A stretch of 54,229 bases of DNA from an uncultured Eubacterium sp. (GCA_947642745.1 CANRTU010000031.1:1-54229); one strand, 5' to 3'; positions 42,991 to 52,970 are shown, counted from the first letter of the stretch. Notes: generated from the sequence alone by a model not told the origin. Numbers and translations: made by a program.

Positions 42991-43368
42991 ATGAAAAGCT
43001 ATACAATTACAGTTAATGGAAATGTTTATGATGTTACTGTAGAAGAAAACGGTTCCGCACAGGCAGGTGCGCCTGCTCCGGCGGCAGCGCCAAGGGCGGC
43101 GGCTCCGGCTCCAAAAGCGGCAGCTCAGACTCCAAAACCGGCAGGCGGCGCAGGCAGCATCAAAATAGAAGCAGGAGCGGCTGGAAAGGTATTTAAAATT
43201 GACACATCTGTAGGAGCACAGGTGAAAAAAGGAGATTCCATCGTCGTGCTGGAAATTATGAAAATGGAAACTCCGGTAGTGGCTCCGCAGGACGGTACGG
43301 TAGCAAGTATTGACGTGGCGGTAGGAGATATGGTGGAATCCGGCGCTCTGTTAGCTACGCTGAATTAA
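42991..43368 (+). CDS. Biotin carboxyl carrier protein (1.3S / gamma-type)
   Basis: 125 residues. It carries the biotin that moves CO2 between the carboxyltransferase sites and the membrane pump. An N-terminal segment (1-20) is followed by a flexible Ala/Pro-rich linker (22-53) and the biotinyl domain (55-125) with Lys91 in EIMKMETPV, the biotinylation site. The start at 42991 follows AGGAGGAAAT; the 42946 extension lacks support. It is located between OadG and the pump gene. Confidence 0.96.
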   Translation: MKSYTITVNGNVYDVTVEENGSAQAGAPAPAAAPRAAAPAPKAAAQTPKPAGGAGSIKIEAGAAGKVFKIDTSVGAQVKKGDSIVVLEIMKMETPVVAPQDGTVASIDVAVGDMVESGALLATLN

Positions 43369-43395
43369 TTATTTTATTCATTTAGGAGGACAATT

Positions 43396-44547
43396 ATGCT
43401 TAGTTACGTCGGAGAGACAATGAGTAATCTCCTTCACCAGACAGCATTTTTTAATCTGACCTGGGGGAATTACCTGATGATCGCTGTGGCCTGTCTGTTT
43501 TTGTTCCTGGCCATTGCCAAAGGGTATGAACCATTGCTGCTCGTACCGATTGCGTTTGGTATGCTGCTCGTCAATATTTATCCGGACATTATGGCCAGTC
43601 CGGAAGAGACCGGCAATGGCGTGGGTGGATTACTTTATTATTTTTATACGCTGGATGAATGGTCGATTCTGCCGTCCCTGATCTTTATGGGCGTAGGGGC
43701 GATGACCGATTTCGGGCCGCTGATTGCGAATCCTATCAGTTTTTTGATGGGAGCAGCTGCGCAGTTCGGTATTTATATGGCTTATTTTATTGCGATACTT
43801 ATGGGATTTAATGATAAAGCGGCAGCGGCCATTTCCATTATCGGCGGCGCCGACGGCCCGACTTCCATTTTCCTGGCTGGTAAACTGGGACAGACAGCTT
43901 TAATGGGACCTATCGCAGTGGCGGCTTATTCTTATATGTCCCTGGTTCCGGTAATCCAGCCGCCTATTATGAAAGCGCTGACAACGAAAAAAGAGCGGGC
44001 GATCAAAATGCAGAATCTGCGTAAAGTGTCAAAACTGGAAAAGATTCTTTTCCCGATCGCCGTTACGATTATTGTCTGTCTGCTGCTTCCTACAACGGCT
44101 CCGCTGGTAGGTATGCTTATGCTGGGTAATTTATTCCGTGAATCCGGCGTTGTCAGACAACTGACAGATACAGCTTCCAACGCTCTTATGTATATCGTGG
44201 TAATTCTGCTTGGTACTTCCGTGGGCGCATCCACCAGTGCCGAGGCGTTTTTAAACCTGAGTACGTTAAAAATCGTGGCGCTTGGTCTGATCGCTTTTGC
44301 GTTTGGTACGGCGGCCGGCGTACTTCTGGGCAAGCTTTTGTGCGTGGTTACCCATGGAAAGATCAATCCGCTGATTGGTTCTGCCGGCGTATCCGCAGTG
44401 CCGATGGCAGCCAGGGTATCCCAGAAAGTGGGAGCGGAAGAAGACCCTACGAACTTTTTACTTATGCATGCAATGGGGCCAAACGTGGCGGGCGTTATCG
44501 GTACTGCGGTAGCGGCAGGTACGTTTATGGCAATTTTTGGAATATAG
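43396..44547 (+). CDS. oadB: Na+-translocating decarboxylase beta subunit (OadB/GcdB/MmdB)
   Basis: 383 residues, about ten membrane segments. It decarboxylates carboxybiotin and exports Na+, turning decarboxylation energy into a sodium gradient. Signature segments include [23 protein letters not shown] and [10 protein letters not shown], containing the Asp central to ion transport. [12 protein letters not shown] and [19 protein letters not shown] lie near the C-terminus. TTTAGGAGGAC precedes the ATG. The gene alone does not tell which substrate the complex uses. Confidence 0.95.
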   Translation: MLSYVGETMSNLLHQTAFFNLTWGNYLMIAVACLFLFLAIAKGYEPLLLVPIAFGMLLVNIYPDIMASPEETGNGVGGLLYYFYTLDEWSILPSLIFMGVGAMTDFGPLIANPISFLMGAAAQFGIYMAYFIAILMGFNDKAAAAISIIGGADGPTSIFLAGKLGQTALMGPIAVAAYSYMSLVPVIQPPIMKALTTKKERAIKMQNLRKVSKLEKILFPIAVTIIVCLLLPTTAPLVGMLMLGNLFRESGVVRQLTDTASNALMYIVVILLGTSVGASTSAEAFLNLSTLKIVALGLIAFAFGTAAGVLLGKLLCVVTHGKINPLIGSAGVSAVPMAARVSQKVGAEEDPTNFLLMHAMGPNVAGVIGTAVAAGTFMAIFGI

Positions 44548-44565
44548 TGAAGGAGGAATAAGAAG

Positions 44566-45984
44566 ATGGCGAAATCTGCGAAAAAACCGGTAAAAATAAC
44601 CGAAACTGTTTTGCGTGACGCACACCAGTCGCTAATCGCTACGAGAATGACCACAGAGCAGATGCTTCCAATCGTGGATAAGATGGATCAGGCGGGATTT
44701 TATGCTGTAGAATGCTGGGGCGGAGCTACATTCGATGCCTCCCTGCGTTTCCTGAAAGAGGATCCATGGGAAAGACTGCGAAAATTAAAAGCAGGTTTTA
44801 AAAACACAAAATTACAGATGCTTTTCCGTGGACAGAATATTCTTGGATACCGTCCGTATGCGGATGATGTGGTAGAGTATTTTGTACAGAAATCCATTGC
44901 GAACGGAATTGACATTATCCGTATTTTTGACTGTCTGAATGATCTGCGTAATCTCCAGACAGCGGTAACAGCATGTAATAAAGAAAAGGGACATGCGCAG
45001 GTGGCGCTTTCCTATACGCTGGGAGACGCCTATACGTTAAAATACTGGACAGATATGGCGAAAAAGATCGAGGATATGGGAGCGGATTCCATCTGTATCA
45101 AAGATATGGCGGGTCTTCTCGTACCACAGCAGGCGGATGAACTGGTGCGGGCGCTGAAAAATACCACAAAGCTTCCAATCGAGCTTCATACCCATTATAC
45201 TTCCGGTGTGGCGTCCATGACGCTCTTAAAAGCAGTGGAAGCCGGATGTGATATTATTGACACCGCCATGTCCCCGTTTGCCCTGGGTACTTCACAGCCG
45301 GCTACGGAAGTCATGGTGGAGGCCTTTAAAGGAACTCCTTATGAAACCGGACTGGATCAGAACCAGCTGGCGGAGATTGCCGATTACTTCCGTCCGATGC
45401 GGGAAGAATCACTGGAAAGCGGTCTGATGAACCCGAAAGTACTGGGTGTCAATATCAAAACACTGCTGTATCAGGTGCCGGGCGGGATGCTTTCCAACCT
45501 GATTTCCCAGTTAAAGGAACAGGGAAAAGAAGATAAATATGAAGAAGTACTGGCGGAAGTGCCAAGGGTGCGTAAAGATCTGGGCGAACCGCCGCTTGTA
45601 ACACCATCTTCCCAGATTGTGGGCACGCAGGCTGTGTTTAACGTCCTGATGGGTGAGCGCTACAAAGTAGCCACCAAAGAAACCAAAGACATTCTCCTTG
45701 GAAAATACGGACAGACAGTAAAACCGTTTAATCCGGAAATCGTGGACAAAGTACTTGGAGAAGAAAAGAAAAACGCCATTACCTGCCGTCCGGCGGATCT
45801 GCTGGAGCCGGAACTGTCCAAAATTGAAGCTGAAATGAAACAGTGGAAGCAGCAGGATGAGGATGTATTATCCTACGCCCTGTTTCCGCAGGTGGCTACA
45901 GAATTTTTCAAATACCGGCAGGCACAGCAGCAGAAAATAGATCCGGCCGCCGCGGATACTGTGAACGGTGCCTATCCGGTATAA
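44566..45984 (+). CDS. oadA: Oxaloacetate decarboxylase alpha / transcarboxylase 5S-type carboxyltransferase
   Basis: 472 residues, ending before any biotinyl domain, as in the 5S subunit of transcarboxylase. It moves a carboxyl group between oxaloacetate/pyruvate and biotin. The TIM barrel shows TVLRDAHQSLIATRM (metal site), ECWGGATFD, MLFRGQNILGYR, FDCLNDLRN, SICIKDMAG (carboxylated Lys) and ELHTHYTSG. The C-terminal PGGMLSNL region completes it. AAGGAGG lies upstream. It is last gene of the operon, using the separate biotin carrier encoded two genes earlier. Confidence 0.95.
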   Translation: MAKSAKKPVKITETVLRDAHQSLIATRMTTEQMLPIVDKMDQAGFYAVECWGGATFDASLRFLKEDPWERLRKLKAGFKNTKLQMLFRGQNILGYRPYADDVVEYFVQKSIANGIDIIRIFDCLNDLRNLQTAVTACNKEKGHAQVALSYTLGDAYTLKYWTDMAKKIEDMGADSICIKDMAGLLVPQQADELVRALKNTTKLPIELHTHYTSGVASMTLLKAVEAGCDIIDTAMSPFALGTSQPATEVMVEAFKGTPYETGLDQNQLAEIADYFRPMREESLESGLMNPKVLGVNIKTLLYQVPGGMLSNLISQLKEQGKEDKYEEVLAEVPRVRKDLGEPPLVTPSSQIVGTQAVFNVLMGERYKVATKETKDILLGKYGQTVKPFNPEIVDKVLGEEKKNAITCRPADLLEPELSKIEAEMKQWKQQDEDVLSYALFPQVATEFFKYRQAQQQKIDPAAADTVNGAYPV

Positions 45985-46014
45985 GGTGTCTGTGCGTTCT
46001 GGTCTGCGGCATAT

Positions 46015-46055
46015 CCGTCCGGGAGTCTGTATCCGGACGGCCTGCAGATTTTTTT
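46015..46055 (+). terminator. Terminator ending the sodium-pump operon
   Basis: CCGTCCGG (46015-46022) pairs with CCGGACGG (46033-46040); TCTGC/GCAGA can extend it below an internal loop. A T7 run follows. Confidence 0.8.
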
Positions 46056-46185
46056 CCGGAGATAAGTTACAGTCTCTGGAAAAGATCCGCCGCTGGCTGA
46101 ACGTATCTGTAAGCTGTGATCCAGACACGTGCAAAAGGGTAAAGCCACATATCGTAAAAGATCAGGAAAGGAAAGTGACGAATTT

Positions 46186-47964
46186 ATGAAGAAAAAAACT
46201 TTGCTGCAAGGTGTATTATTTACCTTTCTGTTCTGTGTCATGGTTTTGTGTTTTCAGACGACTGCCAGGGCAGAAGGAAATTATTATCTGAAAGTAAACA
46301 AAACCACAAATGTAGTAACTGTATACACACAGGATCATAAACCATATACAGCTTTTGTATGTTCCGTGGGATACGCCACGCCCCTGGGTACTTTTTACAC
46401 ACCGGCGAAATATACCTGGTGGATGCTGGACGGACCAAGTTACGGACAGTACTGTACCAGGATCACTGGTTCCTTTCTGTTTCATTCTGTATGGTATTAC
46501 CAGCAGGACAAAACGACCCAGTCCTATGTGCAGTATAACAAGCTTGGCACTACAGCGTCCCATGGATGTGTCCGTCTGACAACAGCTGCGGCCAAGTGGA
46601 TCTATGACAATTGTCCGATCGGTACAAAGGTCATTATATTTAATGGCAGTTCCAGCGATGACCCGCTGGGCAAGCCTTCGTTTATAAGGGTGAGCACATC
46701 CGTCAGTACAGGCTGGGACCCTACCGATCCGGATCCCAATAATACATACAGTACCAAATCTACCAGGCCAAGAATTGTCGTTAATGGGAAACCGGAAGTA
46801 CAGTATAAAGGAAAATTCACTCCGGTTTCCATGACAGTGTATGATTCTGCCGGAAACGTATTAAGCAGTGCGTGGATCCGTACCAGCGGTACTGTCAATA
46901 CGAACCAGATGGGAAATTATCCAGTGACCTATTCTGTCACGGACTCTTTTGGCAGGGACGCTTCTGTCACTGTCAATTACAAAGTAGGCGATGCGGAAAA
47001 ACCAGTAATTTCCGGGGTAAAAGAGGAAATTACGAAAGAATACAAATCAAATCTGAAGCTGCTTAAGGGAGTAACCGGCAAAAATTCCCTGGGAAATACA
47101 CTGACAAAACAGATTATCGTAAAGGTCAGAAAACCGGGAACAGAGACGTTTAAAAAAGTGAAAAATTCTGTTCTCACGCTTAATCAGGTAGGTAAATATA
47201 AGATTATGTATTATCTTAAAAATCCGACCAATAAGCTGACTGACACTAAATACATGAAAGTAATCGTAAAAGATACAAAGAAGCCGGTAATTTCCAGTGA
47301 GGATAATTTTGCGGCGATTGAATTAAAAGCAGGGACAACATCTATTTCTTATAAGAAACTGATGTCCGGAATTTCCGCCAGTCTCGTATCTGGTAAAAAC
47401 ATGCGTTCCAAAGTCAGCATCAAGATTACGGATATGGATGGAAAGACAAAGACGGTTGCAAAAAACGGGTCTTATCATATTCCTAAGGCAGGTACTTATA
47501 CAGTGGTGTACTATTGTACAAACACAAATAAAAACCTGAAGACCGGCGTTTATAAAGTTGCGAAAAAATCCAGAAAAATGATAGTAGCGGAAGAAGTCCG
47601 GGTAAAGGAGATTGTCGTAGAAATAAACGCTCCGGAAAATGAAGTACTCACAGTCACAGGCGCCGCAGTCTATGTCATGGATGACGTGAAAGCAGTGACT
47701 ACTACCATAATGACGGATAATACGAGCAAAACAACTGAGACTACAAAGAATATCCAGTGCAGCGTGGCGTTCCGGGCCTCTGAAACGGCGGAACCTTCCG
47801 GAATCACTCTGAACGAAGAGGGAGCTTTCCTGCTGGAAGAAGCGGGTATTTATACGATTACATACCAGTATACAGATAAAAAAGGCAATACGGCAGAATA
47901 CATCAGGACGATTACAGTAACAACAGAAGATATTGATATTGTCCAGGATCCGGCCGGAGTCTGA
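46186..47964 (+). CDS. Secreted L,D-transpeptidase (YkuD) with C-terminal Ig-like domains
   Basis: 592 residues. A signal peptide (1-29, cleavage near ARA-E) is followed by a YkuD catalytic domain (~30-170) with the HSVWYY segment and S125-H-G-C128-V-R active site. It forms 3-3 cross-links in peptidoglycan or attaches proteins to it. Residues ~200-592 comprise three to four beta-sandwich (bacterial Ig-like) modules with TYSVTDSFGRDASV and TYQYTDKKGNTAEY ends, suggesting a wall-binding stalk. The start at 46186 follows GGAAAGTGACG; the longer 46129 frame is rejected because the signal peptide starts here. Confidence 0.93.
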   Translation: MKKKTLLQGVLFTFLFCVMVLCFQTTARAEGNYYLKVNKTTNVVTVYTQDHKPYTAFVCSVGYATPLGTFYTPAKYTWWMLDGPSYGQYCTRITGSFLFHSVWYYQQDKTTQSYVQYNKLGTTASHGCVRLTTAAAKWIYDNCPIGTKVIIFNGSSSDDPLGKPSFIRVSTSVSTGWDPTDPDPNNTYSTKSTRPRIVVNGKPEVQYKGKFTPVSMTVYDSAGNVLSSAWIRTSGTVNTNQMGNYPVTYSVTDSFGRDASVTVNYKVGDAEKPVISGVKEEITKEYKSNLKLLKGVTGKNSLGNTLTKQIIVKVRKPGTETFKKVKNSVLTLNQVGKYKIMYYLKNPTNKLTDTKYMKVIVKDTKKPVISSEDNFAAIELKAGTTSISYKKLMSGISASLVSGKNMRSKVSIKITDMDGKTKTVAKNGSYHIPKAGTYTVVYYCTNTNKNLKTGVYKVAKKSRKMIVAEEVRVKEIVVEINAPENEVLTVTGAAVYVMDDVKAVTTTIMTDNTSKTTETTKNIQCSVAFRASETAEPSGITLNEEGAFLLEEAGIYTITYQYTDKKGNTAEYIRTITVTTEDIDIVQDPAGV

Positions 47965-48003
47965 CCGGAAATCAGGGACCGGAATTGGTAACAGGCAGAA
48001 GAA

Positions 48004-48930
48004 ATGAGCAATACAAATGAACTGACGAACCGTATCAATGAACGTTACAGTAAAATGAGCAAAGGTCAGAAACTTCTGGCAAGCTATATTACGGATTACT
48101 ATGACAAAGCGGTCTTTCTCACAGCCTCAAAACTGGGGGAAGTCGTGGGCGTCAGTGAATCTACGGTTGTGCGTTTTGCCGCACAGCTGGGATATAAAGG
48201 ATATCCGGAATTTCAAAAAGCACTGGAAGAGATGGTACGAAACAGACTCAGTTCTGTCCAGCGCATGGAAGTGACGTATGGCAGAACCGGCCAGTCCGGA
48301 ATTTTAGCTTCTGTTCTGCACGCAGATATGGATAAACTGAAAAAAACACTGGAGCGGATTGATTCCAATGCGTTTGAGATGGCAGTGGATACAATTCTGA
48401 CAGCAAAGCGGATTTATGTAATCGGGATCCGCAGCTGTGCTCCCCTTGCCAGTTTTCTGGCGTTTTATCTGAATTTTATGTTTGATGATGTCCGCCAGCT
48501 TCATACAAGCAGTTCCAGCGAACTGTTTGAACAGATGGTGCGTATTGGCAAAGACGATGTAATAATCGGAATCAGTTTTCCAAGATATTCCATGCGTACA
48601 TTAAAGGCGCTGGAATTTGCCAATAACCGCAGCGCCAAAGTGATTACGCTCACGGACAGCGTGCATTCGCCCATGAACCTGTATTCCTCCTGCAACCTGA
48701 TTGCGGACAGTGATATGGCTTCCATCCTGGATTCCCTGGTGGCGCCGCTTAGTGTGATCAACGCCCTGATTGTGGCACTCTGTATGCGCAAACAGGACGA
48801 AGTGGCGGATACGCTGGAGAAACTGGAACAGATCTGGGATGAATACCAGGTATATGAAAATGATGAAATCGACCGTATGGACGATACACTGAAAATGCAT
48901 TATGCGAAAATAGGAGATTCGGATGTCTGA
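48004..48930 (+). CDS. MurR/RpiR family transcriptional regulator
   Basis: 308 residues. An N-terminal helix-turn-helix (1-77, LTASKLGEVVGVSESTVVRFAAQLGYKGYPEFQ) is joined to a SIS phosphosugar-binding domain (~125-260, YVIGIRSCAPLASFLAFYL, ISFPRYSMRTLKAL). The C-terminal 45 residues are acidic. RpiR proteins sense sugar phosphates and control carbohydrate or sialic-acid genes; no such gene is adjacent, so the target is unknown. The last 8 bp overlap the flavoprotein gene, giving translational coupling. Confidence 0.92.
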   Translation: MSNTNELTNRINERYSKMSKGQKLLASYITDYYDKAVFLTASKLGEVVGVSESTVVRFAAQLGYKGYPEFQKALEEMVRNRLSSVQRMEVTYGRTGQSGILASVLHADMDKLKKTLERIDSNAFEMAVDTILTAKRIYVIGIRSCAPLASFLAFYLNFMFDDVRQLHTSSSSELFEQMVRIGKDDVIIGISFPRYSMRTLKALEFANNRSAKVITLTDSVHSPMNLYSSCNLIADSDMASILDSLVAPLSVINALIVALCMRKQDEVADTLEKLEQIWDEYQVYENDEIDRMDDTLKMHYAKIGDSDV

Positions 48931-50167
48931 ACAGATCATGGTAACCGGCGGCGGCGCCGCCGGTATGATGGCAGCCATCGCCGCTGCGCAAAAAGGCTGC
49001 GACGTGCTGCTGACAGAGCGGAATGAAAAACTGGGCAAAAAGATATATATTACTGGCAAAGGCAGATGTAATGTAACAAATGCCTGCGATACGGAAGATG
49101 TGTTTAAGCAGATCCCACGTAACACCAGATTTTTGTACAGTGCGGTATACACATACGATAATTTCCGTGTCATGGATTTCTTTGAACAACATCACATTCC
49201 GCTGAAAACAGAGCGGGGAGGACGTGTCTTTCCGGTATCCGGCCATGCGTCGGATATTATCAAAGCCCTGGCGCAGGCAATGGAGCACTATCATGTAAAG
49301 GTCAGGCTGAATACCAGAATCCGTTCCATAACAAAACAGGCAGACGGGACGTTTGCGGCCGTGGACGCCGCAGGAAATACGTATACTGCCGGAAAAGTAA
49401 TTGTTGCCACCGGAGGGATGGCTTATCCGTCAACCGGTTCCAGCGGGGACGGTTACCAGTTAGCTAAACGTCTGGGACATACGGTCACAAAAACGACACC
49501 AGCGCTGGTAGCCATGAATACGAAGGAAGATTATATTCCAAGGCTGCAGGGGCTTTCACTGAAAAACGTGCGGGCCAGGATTTATGACGGAAAAAAAGTG
49601 GTGTATGATGATTTTGGCGAGATGATGTTTACCCATTTCGGAGTAAGCGGTCCGCTGATGCTAAGCGCCAGCAGTCTGGTTAATGAAAGGCTGTCCGCTC
49701 ATCCGCTACAGCTGTATATTGATCTGAAGCCAGCCTTAGATGAAGCGCAGCTGGACCGGCGGATACTGCGGGATTTTGACGCTTTTTACAGCAGACAGCT
49801 GAAAAACGCCTGCAGCCGTCTGCTGCCGGCAAAACTGATTCCGGTAGTAATCGCCGTAAGTGGAATTTCACCGGAAAAGAAAGTCTATGAGATTACAAAG
49901 ACGGAGAGAGGACGTCTGCTGGCGGTACTGAAACGGTTTCCGGCTACCCTGACAGGATTCCGGGATTTTCCGGAAGCGGTTATTACAAGAGGCGGTGTAC
50001 ATGTCAGGGAGGTGAACGCTTCCACGATGGAGTCAGGGCTGGTCAGCGGCCTGTATTTTGCCGGTGAGATTCTGGATGTGGACGCCTTAACCGGCGGTTA
50101 TAACCTGCAGATCGCCTGGTCTACCGGCTATCTGGCCGGGATGAGTGCGGCGGAGGCATTGTTGTAG
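48923..50167 (+). CDS. FAD-dependent flavoprotein of the YhiN/BaiN (HI0933) family
   Basis: 414 residues. The N-terminal Rossmann motif GGGAAGMMAA binds FAD; GKGRCNVTN, TGGMAYPSTGSSGDGY and the C-terminal GLYFAGEILDVDALTGGYN block complete the HI0933-like signature. The best-known relative is BaiN, a bile-acid 7-dehydroxylation pathway reductase, but the family is broad and most members are uncharacterised. No other bai gene is nearby, so a bile-acid role should not be assumed. It overlaps the RpiR gene by 8 bp. Confidence 0.9.
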   Translation: MSEQIMVTGGGAAGMMAAIAAAQKGCDVLLTERNEKLGKKIYITGKGRCNVTNACDTEDVFKQIPRNTRFLYSAVYTYDNFRVMDFFEQHHIPLKTERGGRVFPVSGHASDIIKALAQAMEHYHVKVRLNTRIRSITKQADGTFAAVDAAGNTYTAGKVIVATGGMAYPSTGSSGDGYQLAKRLGHTVTKTTPALVAMNTKEDYIPRLQGLSLKNVRARIYDGKKVVYDDFGEMMFTHFGVSGPLMLSASSLVNERLSAHPLQLYIDLKPALDEAQLDRRILRDFDAFYSRQLKNACSRLLPAKLIPVVIAVSGISPEKKVYEITKTERGRLLAVLKRFPATLTGFRDFPEAVITRGGVHVREVNASTMESGLVSGLYFAGEILDVDALTGGYNLQIAWSTGYLAGMSAAEALL

Positions 50168-50261
50168 CACGATTTTTATGGTTTACGTATGTGAATTCCC
50201 TGAATGAATGATTCCGCCGGCTGGAAACAGCGGCGCATGAAACAGAACACAGGAGGTATAA

Positions 50262-50936
50262 ATGGGTTTTAATATTGCAATTGACGGACCGGCGGGAGCG
50301 GGAAAAAGTACCATTGCAAAAAGGCTGGCAAATGAGTTATCCTTTTTATACGTGGATACAGGAGCAATGTACCGGGCCATGGCGCTCTATTTCCTGCGAA
50401 AAGGCATTAATCCACAGGATGAACAGGCAGTTACCGGCGCCTGCGAAGAGGTGGATGTCTCACTGGACTATAAAAACGGGGAACAGTGTGTAATATTAAA
50501 TGGCGAAAACGTAAATGGTTTTATCCGTACGGAGGAAGTAGGCAGGGTAACTTCACAGACCAGCGTCTATCCGGGAGTGCGGGCCAAATTACTGGTATTG
50601 CAACAAAAGCTGGCGCAGTCCGGAGACGTGATTATGGACGGCCGGGATATCGGCACCTGTGTACTGCCGGGAGCACAGCTTAAAATTTATCTTACTGCCA
50701 GTACTGCCACCAGGGCAAAACGGCGGTATGAAGAACTGCTCAAAAAAGGTCTGCCGGCAGACCCGGACCAGATTGAAGCGGATATCCGGGAAAGGGATTA
50801 CCGGGACATGCACCGGGAAATCGCACCGTTAAAGCAGGCTGAGGATGCGCTGCTGGTAGATACGTCTGACATGGACATTGGAGAAGTAGTATCTGCGATT
50901 CGTAATATTTATGAAAAGGTGAAGGAAAAAGCCTGA
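50262..50936 (+). CDS. cmk: Cytidylate kinase
   Basis: 224 residues. It phosphorylates CMP and dCMP with ATP. The P-loop GPAGAGKST (10-18), DTGAMYRA, MDGRDIGT and RDYRDMHRE motifs identify it. CACAGGAGGT precedes the ATG. The order cmk-ispH-S1 protein is conserved in many Clostridia, where the genes are sometimes fused. Confidence 0.97.
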   Translation: MGFNIAIDGPAGAGKSTIAKRLANELSFLYVDTGAMYRAMALYFLRKGINPQDEQAVTGACEEVDVSLDYKNGEQCVILNGENVNGFIRTEEVGRVTSQTSVYPGVRAKLLVLQQKLAQSGDVIMDGRDIGTCVLPGAQLKIYLTASTATRAKRRYEELLKKGLPADPDQIEADIRERDYRDMHREIAPLKQAEDALLVDTSDMDIGEVVSAIRNIYEKVKEKA

Positions 50937-50965
50937 TTTACAAACATATGCGAAAAGGGGAAAAT

Positions 50966-51832
50966 ATGAATCTTACACTTGCCAGAAATGCCGGTTTCTG
51001 CTTTGGCGTCAGGCAGGCAGTTAACAAAGTCTATGAACTTGCCGATATAAAAAAAAGGCCGGTATATACTTATGGACCGGTCATCCATAATGAAGAAGTC
51101 ATCAGGGATCTGGAAGAGCGCGGGGTGGGGGTGATTCAGTCCCCGGATGAACTGGACAGACTGAAAAAAGGCACCGTTGTCATCCGTTCCCACGGCGTAT
51201 CCAGGGAAGTATACAGGCGCCTCTCACAGGCTGGCTTTGAAATTGAAGACGCTACCTGTCCTTTTGTGTTAAAAATTCACGAAATCGTACGGGAGTTTTC
51301 AGCGGACGGTTATGAAATCGTGATTATTGGCAATAAAAATCATCCCGAAGTGGAAGGCATTATGGGATGGTGTGACCCGGAACATACAACAGTGATCTGC
51401 GAACAGGAAGAAGCCGGAAAATATACGCCTGAACAGGGAAAAATGGTATGTGTGGTGTCACAAACGACTTTTAATTACAAGAAATTTCAAGATTTAGTTG
51501 AAATTATCCGCAAAAAAGGTTATATTAATAATATACGTGTATTAAATACAATCTGCAACGCCACAGAAGAACGGCAGAATGAAGCGGCACAGTTAGCCAG
51601 GGTTTCGGATCTGATGCTGGTCATTGGAGGAAAGAGCAGTTCGAATACGCAGAAATTGTATGAAATATGCAAAGAAGAATGTGCAAATACTTACTATATA
51701 CAGACTGCCGCAGATCTGAATCCGGATCTGATACAGACGGGTTGCATTGATAACGTAGGTATTACCGCAGGGGCTTCCACCCCAAAGAATATTATTGAGG
51801 AGGTTCAAAAGTATGTCAGAACAAAGCTTTGA
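50966..51832 (+). CDS. ispH: 4-hydroxy-3-methylbut-2-enyl diphosphate reductase
   Basis: 288 residues. This 4Fe-4S enzyme makes isopentenyl and dimethylallyl diphosphate, the last step of the MEP isoprenoid pathway. Cluster cysteines are Cys12 (FCFGV), Cys98 (DATCPF) and Cys197 (NTICNAT); substrate residues lie in YGPVIHNE, SHGVSR, NHPEVEG and SSNTQKL. AAAGGGGA supports the 50966 start over 50948. Its 3' end overlaps the S1 protein gene by 20 bp. Confidence 0.97.
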   Translation: MNLTLARNAGFCFGVRQAVNKVYELADIKKRPVYTYGPVIHNEEVIRDLEERGVGVIQSPDELDRLKKGTVVIRSHGVSREVYRRLSQAGFEIEDATCPFVLKIHEIVREFSADGYEIVIIGNKNHPEVEGIMGWCDPEHTTVICEQEEAGKYTPEQGKMVCVVSQTTFNYKKFQDLVEIIRKKGYINNIRVLNTICNATEERQNEAAQLARVSDLMLVIGGKSSSNTQKLYEICKEECANTYYIQTAADLNPDLIQTGCIDNVGITAGASTPKNIIEEVQKYVRTKL

Positions 51833-52919
51833 ACAAATGTTGGAAGAATCTTTAAAAACAATAAGAAACGGGGAGGTTGTTGAAGGTACTGTTATCGATG
51901 TGAAGCCTGATGAAATTGTACTGAATATTGGTTGCAAATCCGATGGTATTATAACACGTAATGAATACACCAATGAACCGAACGTTGATCTGACCACCAT
52001 GGTAGAAGTTGGAAGCACCATGGAAGCAAAAGTATTAAAAGTAAATGATGGAGATGGACAGGTTCTCTTAACTTATAAGCGCCTTGCCGCAGAAAAGGGA
52101 AGTAAGAGACTGGAAGAAGCATTTGAGAATAAGGAAGTGCTCACCGCAAAAGTAGCGCAGGTATTAAACGGCGGCCTCAGTGTTATTGTCGATGAAGCAA
52201 GGGTGTTTATCCCGTCCAGCCTCGTATCTGATGTATATGAAAAAGACCTGACCAAATATGACGGACAGGATATTGAATTTGTGATTACAGAGTTTAATCC
52301 GAAACGCAGAAGAATTATTGGTGACCGTAAACAGCTGCTGCTGGCGAAAAAAGAAGAAATGCGTAAAGCATTATTTGAGCGGATCAATGTAGGCGATGTC
52401 ATCGAAGGAACAGTTAAAAATGTGACAGATTTCGGTGCGTTTATTGATCTGGGCGGAGCAGACGGACTGCTTCATATTTCCGAAATGTCCTGGGGACGTG
52501 TAGAAAGCCCGAAAAAAGCATTTAAAGTTGGTGAAGTGGTACGTGTCTTTATTAAAGACATAAATGATACCAAGATTGCCCTCAGCAAAAAATTCCCAGA
52601 AGATAATCCATGGAATAACGCAGCGGAAAAATTCGCTATTGGTACCGTAATCAGGGGACGGGTAGCCAGAATGACAGATTTTGGCGCTTTTGTGGAACTG
52701 GCTCCTGGTATTGATGCGCTGCTTCATGTGTCACAGATTTCCAAAGAGCATATAGATAAACCATCCGATGTATTAAAGGCTGGCCAGGAAATCGAAGCTA
52801 AGATTGTAGATTTAAATGAAGCTGAGAAAAAGATCAGCCTGAGCATGAAAGTGCTGCTGAAAGAAGAAAATAATGCGGACGCTTCACAGGCAGAAGAAGC
52901 ACAGGCAGATACAGAATAA
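51813..52919 (+). CDS. S1 RNA-binding domain protein (RpsA-like, four S1 repeats)
   Basis: 368 residues with four S1 (OB-fold) repeats at about 17-85, 100-170, 190-258 and 275-345; the third and fourth match best (VTDFGAFIDLGGADGLLHIS and MTDFGAFVELAPGIDALLHVS). The C-terminus is acidic. It resembles the short ribosomal protein S1 homologues of Firmicutes, which bind mRNA; a true ribosomal role is not certain. The start at 51813 follows GAGGAGG inside ispH. In some Clostridia this unit is fused to IspH. Confidence 0.9.
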   Translation: MSEQSFEQMLEESLKTIRNGEVVEGTVIDVKPDEIVLNIGCKSDGIITRNEYTNEPNVDLTTMVEVGSTMEAKVLKVNDGDGQVLLTYKRLAAEKGSKRLEEAFENKEVLTAKVAQVLNGGLSVIVDEARVFIPSSLVSDVYEKDLTKYDGQDIEFVITEFNPKRRRIIGDRKQLLLAKKEEMRKALFERINVGDVIEGTVKNVTDFGAFIDLGGADGLLHISEMSWGRVESPKKAFKVGEVVRVFIKDINDTKIALSKKFPEDNPWNNAAEKFAIGTVIRGRVARMTDFGAFVELAPGIDALLHVSQISKEHIDKPSDVLKAGQEIEAKIVDLNEAEKKISLSMKVLLKEENNADASQAEEAQADTE

Positions 52920-52970
52920 GGTAATCTGACCGGATGTGGGAGTGTACCGCCAGATAAGTTTTATGCGGGG

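Noticed and set aside
48923..50167. Assignment as a bile-acid BaiN enzyme
   Set aside because: The family is broad and no other bile-acid gene is nearby; only the flavoprotein family is supported.
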